Below, piece after piece: positions 57,507 through 64,000 of a DNA stretch of 64,000 nt. The position numbers and the translations under genes were made by a program. The notes under the pieces are model-generated. The model saw only the letters and a list, made by a program, of their open reading frames with translations, had not been told where the DNA came from and did not search any database. The stretch comes from Lunularia cruciata (Eukaryota; Streptophyta; Marchantiopsida; Lunulariales; Lunulariaceae), in the NCBI GenBank assembly GCA_948567375.1, contig OX419755.1, forward strand, positions 79,750,218-79,814,217, given 5' to 3'. Position 1 is the stretch's first letter; each line of letters opens with the position of its first letter.

Positions 57507-60500
57507 TTAAAGAGCTGTCACAACTTGACGCTGGAGAGCTTTCAGATGCGTCACGGATGCTTCGAGATCATTTGGTCTGAAATTCTTCTCTAATTGAAAC
57601 AGCAGATCTCGAACGGCAGCTTCTTCAACTGTAGCATGCCCACTTTCTACTGAGCAACTTGAAGAAGTCACTTCCTCAGCACATCCTCGGTCTTCCGAAG
57701 GATCTGTGAGTATTCTACCTGCATCGGTCAGATTCACTTCTGTTGACTCTGAAGGATCCCGATAAGAAACGCTGGTGCAAATTACTGGATCTGTTCCATA
57801 TTCCCGATCACCGACCAGCTTCTCAAGCTGCGAAGCCATTGAAGAAGCGGATTGTACACAAGCTTCGGGAATCTACCAAAGAGAAGAAAACCACATATTG
57901 AGTAATGCGATACAGAACCCCTTATAAATACTTAGAGATGGAAACCACATAATGTTGACGAAAACAAATAATCACATCTCACTACATTTGCAGTTAATAA
58001 AGACGAATCCATACAATCTTCAGCAGCAAATCATGTATAGAGAACAAAAAAGCAAAGAATTAACCTTATATTTCCAGAATAAAACAGATGTTACCTGAGC
58101 CATGCGAGCAACGTGTAAGCCAAAGCTTTTGCTTGCCACACCTGGAACCAGTTTGTACAAAAACGTGATGTCTCGAGGTGGGTCTGCTACCCCTTGTGAA
58201 TCTATCGTTGAGTCCTCGGCGGGCCCTCTTTCCGATGTTCCTTTTACAAATGTTGTCACCTCCTGAGCTAAGTACGATACATAATAAGGGTTTGCTATAC
58301 ATGGAAACTCGTCCCTGAGATCAGCAATTTTCGGGTAGTGTGTGACAAAGAGAGTGAGACATTGCGTCTCCTTCAGCATGTAGTGCAAGGTTGCATACGC
58401 TAGAGCAACACCGTCATGAGTACTCGTCCCTCTGCCTAATTCGTCGACTATCACAAGAGACCGCGTGGACGCAGTTCTCAGAATATTGGAAGCCTCATTA
58501 AGCTCCTCAAGAAAAGTGCTCGACCCTTTTTGCAAGCTGTCAGATGCGCCCATTCGAGTTTGCACGGAGTCAAAAACATGAAGCTTGGCGGAAGACGCTG
58601 GCACATACGACCCCACCTTCAAAAGCACAGGTAAATCCTTCAGGAAAAGTTTGTAGGAAAAAGAGCTCCAATTCGGTCGGACCTCATAACAACACGTGCA
58701 ACCGTGGATCACCTTATTTGGACTACTTTTATCCGTCGTCGAGAAGCACGAGTGAGACAAACCACGATTACAGACAGGAAGGAAGCTTAAGAACAACTAC
58801 AGACTTGGGAACCATTGCGGTTGAAATCTTCTGGCATTTACTGACGCTAAGTGAAGAGAGTACAAGGTCTTGAACACAGACCTGTGCCATGATAGCAATC
58901 AAGGCAACTTGGCGAATGTAGCAACTTTTGCCACCCATGTTTGGGCCAGTGATAATTTGGCAGCGCTCTTCCTTGGCATGGAGGATGGTATCATTCGGCA
59001 CAAAACGATCTTGCAGGACTGAGTCAAGAATCTGCAGCAGTTGCAAAACGACCCGTCAACACGATGAATGCATCTCTCATAAGGATAGCATCCTAAAATT
59101 TAAAATTGTTCAACTTGGAGCTGAAGATGTGAGCTAGTAGAAGGGGTCTTATATCTCTCCGAAACTACTTCAGGTATGGGACTGCAACTGGCAGCAAGAA
59201 CAAACAATACACTCCGGATGAAATAGCGAGTACCCTTGAAAAAGGCAGGACTTAACAAAGAAAACACATATAGAGGCACTCAGTAAGTAACTCCACGAAA
59301 TGTCACCGAGGATCGACAGATAGTTCTTTAAATCCAATATCATTTCAGGCAAAACGTCCCAAGTTTCACCCTCTTGATATCAATGACGCCTCTGCAGAAA
59401 GAGGTTGCGCACTACCAAGAATGATGATCCACATAAATAGTAGCTTTTGAACCTTCAATATCTTGTTTAAAGAAATAGGAGATTTTACCGGATGGCGGCC
59501 AGATTTTATCACAAGTTGGGGAGGCTCAGAATCTCCTACAAAATGCGGCCTTGTATAACCCTAGGAAGACGAAATCACACGCACACAAGGTTAGAAGGCC
59601 CTCCTTGGCTTTACGACTGAAGTGGTTAGTAAGCCCTCGACAGTACAGGAGTAGGATTGCTGCAGCCTATGATATGTCATGTACATATTGGGAAAATATT
59701 ATTCAGATGAAAGCTACTTATGACATCCTCTGAAGTTCGTCTACAAAAATGACCATTACTTGGATTACTACTTTGTAATATATGAGTGTGGGACCAGAAG
59801 CCGTTCGCAGAACGGCTTATCCACAACCCCTTAGGACCGAACCGATGCAATACTTTGTGATATATAAACTATTGGTGAAAAGAATGTACCTGATTATGCG
59901 AGACTACCGCTAGTGAGTGAAGGCAATCAAGAGCAGCAAGAGCCTGGACAGAAGCCCGAAATTCTATGTAGTGTTCGGAAAATTCCTCCATAAACATATC
60001 CCATGCTCTTGTGCATGCGGCAGCCAATTGTTCTGTGGCGAGAGCCAACTTATTTACAGATACAAGTACACTCGGTGGATGATACCGATGAGTCTTCTTC
60101 GTACTGCTCACTTTCATCCAGTCTGCTGGTACACGTTGGGCGACCGGCGCCTGCAACAGTTGACGGGTCAGATGAGGTAACGATATGCTTGAAGAAAATG
60201 CATGGAAGAGAAAGCACAACCATGTATAGAGTGTATATGTATGGGAACCGTTCGTTAGAGCACGGCTCTATACCCACGTAAGACTGGACAAGACTTGACA
60301 TAGTGAACAAGGTATGAGAAGTACATCCGTCATAACCATCATTTACGGATAGTGGTGCCCAAGCTCTCCGGTTAGTTCCTATCTGCAGGCGAGGACTACT
60401 GCTAGGAAATGTATCCTCGCCGATTAGACAAAGTGTAATTTGTGGGATCAGTAACCACTAACCATGTCATAGTGTGGAGACATGGAAAGCAAATAGCGTA

Positions 60501-61305
60501 GTCGTCATGCTTAAGGACTGAGAAACAATTAATGGAAATGAAAAGTGCATTTAAAGGAGAAGCCAGGGAAGATATCATACTTCTTAGGGAGCAGCATTCA
60601 TCACTGTCACAGCGAACCTGATGTGTGTGTTGGTGAGTAGAACAAATCCATAAATTCGTAATATCTTTTAATCCGGGCCTTAGCAGTGGCTAGACTTTTG
60701 AAGGAAGTGAAAGGAGGTCGAGTGGTCAGAGTAAGGTGGCGAGAAGTAATTAGTAAGAGACATTCCTGGCGTAACGCAAACGTTCTCAAACTTTTCAAAA
60801 CGAGTATAGACACAGTTATGGAAACTAGTGGTATCTCTATCCCTTGACCAACCATATTTTCAGTGTATGAATATGGAACCCGTTCGTTAGAATCAGGTTC
60901 TATTCGCACGTAAGACTGGACAAGACATGACGTAGTTAATCAGGTGTGAAAGGTAAATCCCTCACAGAAACAACCGTATATATACGTTATCCCTGAGCTA
61001 ATCAGAAACATCAAGATATTTGATGACATGGCATATTTGCGGGAACCAGCGGTGGGAGATAAATGCTTCTGAATACAATTCCCACCTTCAAAGAGCATAT
61101 TACATAATTAGAGAACCGATACTTCATTTGAGAATTCCCTGAAGTTTATGACAAGGCAGGGTCTGTCACTGACCTCCACCAAGTATGAGCTCCCATTCAC
61201 GGACATGTATTGGAGATTCGGAAGCCGCAGTAACTTCCGAAACGAGGGCAGAAATCCATCTAGCTCCTCTTCTGCTAATTTTATTGTGGCACGACAGCTC
61301 AGAAC
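57507..61305 (-). CDS. MSH3: DNA mismatch repair protein MSH3, C-terminal part (5' end outside window)
   Basis: MSH3 pairs with MSH2 as MutS-beta to recognise insertion-deletion loops. Six minus-strand exons are visible: 61305-61174, 60150-59890, 59560-59489, 59031-58882, 58616-58095 and 57872-57507, all phase 0 with GT..AG borders, 501 residues in total. In order they give the core and clamp region ([39 protein letters not shown]) and [19 protein letters not shown]. The ATPase follows, with Walker [26 protein letters not shown] and Walker [17 protein letters not shown], then FVTHYP, and [11 protein letters not shown] ends the ATPase. The tail is a predicted dimerisation helix. STKKT, the [12 protein letters not shown] spacing and the YVPA loop favour MSH3 over MSH2 or MSH6. 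N-terminal exons must lie right of 61305, mostly beyond the window. The last exon has a Ser/Glu-rich stretch. Active-site residues are intact. Confidence 0.93.
59795..59850 (+). repeat. family H hairpin repeat, short copy in an MSH3 intron
   Basis: GACCAGAAGCCGTTCGCAGAACGGC contains a perfect 7-bp stem (GCCGTTC..GAACGGC) with a 3-base loop. It shares AGAAGCCGTTC..GAACGG with the array right of 61.5 kb. Confidence 0.75.
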
Positions 61306-61500
61306 CTGCACAGAAAATTTTGTTGAAAGATGTGAGTTTCTCTGACTACATGCATGGAACTCAGACTAAAGTACAACATATTACGTAATATGTACAGAAC
61401 CCGTGGTAAACAACCTGGTTCCATACCCACGTCTGACAGGACTGACTCTGACTCTGACATATGATGGTAACCCAGTAAAGATCGTCATAACCACAGACTA
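60230..61500 (+). repeat. family H repeat, three longer copies in and around MSH3 exon 61174-61305
   Basis: Copies at about 60230-60345, 60866-60960 and 61383-61500 share GAACCCGTTCGTTAG or a variant, GGTTCTATACCCACGTAAGA, CTGGACAAGAC and CATAACC. The second lies in the intron between the exons ending 60150 and 61174, and the third in the next intron upstream. All are in the same orientation, and inverted relative to the SEX4 copy. Confidence 0.75.
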
Positions 61501-61524
61501 AAGTACCACAAATTTAAGCAACGG

Positions 61525-63800
61525 GAGCAGAAGCCGTTCAAAGAACAGAGGGTCCGGAACCTACCAAGTATAGAACCGTGCATGTGAAGTGCATATGAAA
61601 TACATGCATGACCGTATGGAAATCGAAATGCATTGAATCTAAGCAAAATGGAATGTAAGTAAATCTCACAATACGAAGATAAGAGGAAGTAAGGACGTAT
61701 AGATACATTTTAAAGGTAGCACCTACAGAGAACTAGTATACATCATGAAACAAGAACCAAGACACAACAGATTAAGCATCTGAATTGAAAGCAGAGGAGG
61801 ACCATCAAACACAGAAACATCGAGCAAGGAGGAATAGACAGAGCTTTAGTTGAGGATGGGTGGAGTGGAGCGAAATGGAAGGGGAGTGGATGGGAGCTTG
61901 GCCGTGTCGGAGCGAAGTGTGAGAGGACTGGACATGAGAGATGAGAGCAGATGCGTTCCTCGAACGGGGATCCGGAACTCATTAAAAGCATATGAAGTGC
62001 AGATGGAATGGCAATAAAATGAAAGCAGAACTAAATGAAAAGAACATGCGGAAAGGAGATGAAGTGCAACTCGCAAATCGAAAGTAACGCTAAGCACCAA
62101 CATCAAATTATCAGGAAGAGAAACTGTTAACTGTTAACCAACGTGTAAAACGAAAATCATTAAGGAACACATATAAAAAACTCGCTGAGTAACGAATGTA
62201 AAGAAATCGAGAACAACGTGTAAGCCAAAGACCAAAAGAGAAATGTACAACAACGTGTAATTGCTAATTCCAAAGCAACGCATGTAAAAAAGTAGTAAAC
62301 AACGTGTAAACGCAGACCGATGAGACGGACATGAACTCATAAGCAGTCTACGAACGGGAGACGAGCAGGGAACCATGAAGTCGAAAGATAGGTAGGAACC
62401 ATGGAACAGACCACATTCGCCGGAGCATTGGGTGATGATGGGTAGAATGGAGCGAAGTGGGGGAGGAGTGCAAGGTTTTATGGCTGAGTCGGAGCGAAAC
62501 GATAGAGAACTGGGTATGAGAACAAAAGAGATAGAAGCCGTTCAGAGAACGGGGGAAGCAGAGCGAAGCGTTAGAGGACTGGATATAAGGAGATGAGAGC
62601 AGAAGCTGCTCGAGGAACGGGGGATCCAGAACTCATTAAATGCATATAAACTGCAGATGAAGTGTAAACATGATGTTGTGAAATGAGGACAGAAGCCGTT
62701 TCTTGAACGGGAGATCCAGAACTCATTGAATGCACATGAGATGCATGATATGTAATGTATACAAAAAATGTGCAAGACGAAATAAGTATAAAACCGGGAA
62801 AGGAGATGAAATGGAAACAACTGATCAAATGTAAGCAGAAGTAAACGACATCTAGAAACAATTAAAGAGCAACACTTGTATACCAATAGCATGCATCGAA
62901 TAAAAGAGTAACAGATAAACAGCGCATGTAGAGAAAACGAAGATCATTGGGAAACGACGACCTAACGAGCCAGACGATAAAGATTAAGTTAACCCGAAGT
63001 CGGGAATCGTGTAGAAGTCATGAAATCGACAGTCGAGGAAGATAGTCTAGTCAGGCAGACCGAGAGTATGAAATCGGTCAGAGAGCGGGGGAAAGTAGAG
63101 CGAAGCGTTAGAGGACTGGATATAGAGAAATGAGGACAGAAGCCGTTCGATGAACGGGAGATCCAGAACTCATTAAAAGCAAATGAGATGCAAGATCCGT
63201 AACGTATACAAGATAACTAACATCTGATCAAATGATAGCATAGATAAATGTAACCTGGAAACATATCAAAAGTAACACCTATATACAAGTAGCATGCATC
63301 GAAAAAGCAGAAACAGAACAACAGCGCATGTAAAGAAATAAAATCAACAGGAAAAGCGATGACTTAACGAGCCATACGACAAAGATTAAGATAAACAGAA
63401 GTCGAGAATCATGTAGAAGCCGGGAATTGATAGCTGTGGAAGATCCGTGAGTCAGCAGACCGAGAGTATGAAATCTCTCAGACAACGAGGGAAGTAGAGG
63501 GAAGCGTTAGAGGACTGGATAAGGAATATCTCGCAGCATGTACTATGAACACATGAGTCCCAAAACTTCAAAAACACAGAGGGAAGCAGAAAGGCAGTCC
63601 TAGTAAGCCTCCATGAAAGCACATACGACTTCATCAGTGGCAAACGCAGTGCGGAAGTAGCTGGGCGAATGCCAGTACCCCTCGTACTGAGTTTCTGTGC
63701 AAAAGCTCATGAATGCCGAGGCATATTCGGACATGAGAGCAGAACACGTTCGAAGAACGGGGGATCCAGAACTCATTACGTGCAAATGGAGTGCGGATAA
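61525..63800 (+). repeat. irregular array of hairpin repeats (family H) upstream of MSH3 exon 61305
   Basis: At least seven units of the form GAGCAGAAGCCGTTC, 3-5 bases, GAACGGGGGATCC, AGAACTCATTAAATGCA occur near 61528, 61945, 62533, 62600, 62690, 63137 and 63740. Several units are preceded by GGAGCGAAG(C/T)GTTAGAGGACTGGA (near 61913, 62570, 63098, 63498). Most units have an inverted CCGTTC/GAACGG core. On the minus strand the units share an open reading phrase NEFWIPRS, probably a by-product of their common sequence. No gene was found here. This would be a long MSH3 intron. Confidence 0.75.
63604..63737 (-). other. repeat-free island with a 43-codon open frame
   Basis: Within the array a stretch of about 130 bp is not made of the repeat units. 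On the minus strand it reads EYASAFMSFCTETQYEGYWH, then SPSYFRTAFATDEV, and ends MEAY and TAG. It might be an exon of another gene or a captured fragment. I cannot match it to MSH3 or anything else. Confidence 0.25.
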
Positions 63801-64000
63801 ATACATCTAATGCAACTGATAGATTAAATGCAAGGTTAAGCACAAACGAAATATCACTATATCCTAATCAACAACAGTAGAGGAGCAGATATTCGTCATG
63901 TAATCGATCAGCGCTAATCAAAGCATGTAGCGAAATAGACAAGATATAATTGAAGTCCAACGAGCCCAAACTAAACTAATGAAGAGAACTGAAATTGGCA

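Noticed and set aside
61846-62892. Overlapping minus-strand frames sharing NEFWIPRS as a protein family
   Set aside because: The similarity between them is explained by the DNA repeat units. The frames lack a consistent start, and the same DNA occurs as non-coding intron repeats elsewhere.
61525-63800. CRISPR-like array
   Set aside because: The units are irregularly spaced and diverged, contain internal hairpins with long shared flanks, and sit in a plant intron.

Overview
This window is nuclear DNA of a land plant. Every conserved gene is a plant nuclear housekeeping gene with short GT..AG introns, and a block of degenerate Ty3/gypsy (chromovirus-like) retrotransposons sits between two gene-bearing stretches. 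A bryophyte, probably a moss, is my best guess. I base this on compact introns, a P-type PPR gene with an uninterrupted reading frame, an AT-rich intergenic background and the character of the Ty3 elements. The species cannot be settled from the sequence alone.

Layout. 1-1575 is the 3' end of a chromovirus (chromodomain, polypurine tract, long LTR). 2092-4189 (-) is a complete four-exon cytosolic serine hydroxymethyltransferase gene (471 aa). 6871-9057 (+) is a P-class pentatricopeptide repeat protein with about 14 repeats. 9058-11560 is intergenic, with a near-perfect 41-bp palindrome and one possible orphan exon. About 11.8-33.3 kb is a nest of retrotransposons. An outer minus-strand Ty3 element, whose integrase ends in a decayed PHD-finger-like module, is split by a structurally complete 6.66-kb chromovirus with a 5-bp target duplication (AAACT). 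To its right lie two fragments of a plus-strand chromovirus, themselves interrupted by an LTR-like insertion and a truncated copy of the first chromovirus family. A further solo LTR closes the block.

33.9-35.2 kb is AT-rich. 35745-40612 (+) is a complete 12-exon SEX4-type phosphoglucan phosphatase (dual-specificity phosphatase plus CBM48, 338 aa). 40.6-46.8 kb is mostly AT-rich with dispersed repeats. 46808-47970 (-) is a three-exon Elongin C gene (98 aa). 48.3-53.0 kb has no recognisable gene. 53009-56142 (-) is an eight-exon MutY/MUTYH adenine DNA glycosylase (611 aa), and 57507-61305 (-) is the 3' part of an MSH3 mismatch-repair gene that runs off the right edge.

Functionally the genes are mostly unrelated: one-carbon metabolism, organellar RNA processing, starch turnover, ubiquitin ligase adaptor. 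The exception is the adjacent, same-strand MSH3 and MUTYH, both of which act after replication on mispaired bases. Most novelty lies in the non-genic structure: long hairpins, a dispersed repeat family that carries a small hairpin and populates the introns of SEX4 and MSH3, a second dispersed repeat around Elongin C, the PHD-tailed retroelement, and a 77-residue insertion in the catalytic domain of MUTYH. All exon boundaries were placed by eye from reading-frame continuity and GT/AG sites. No search was run.
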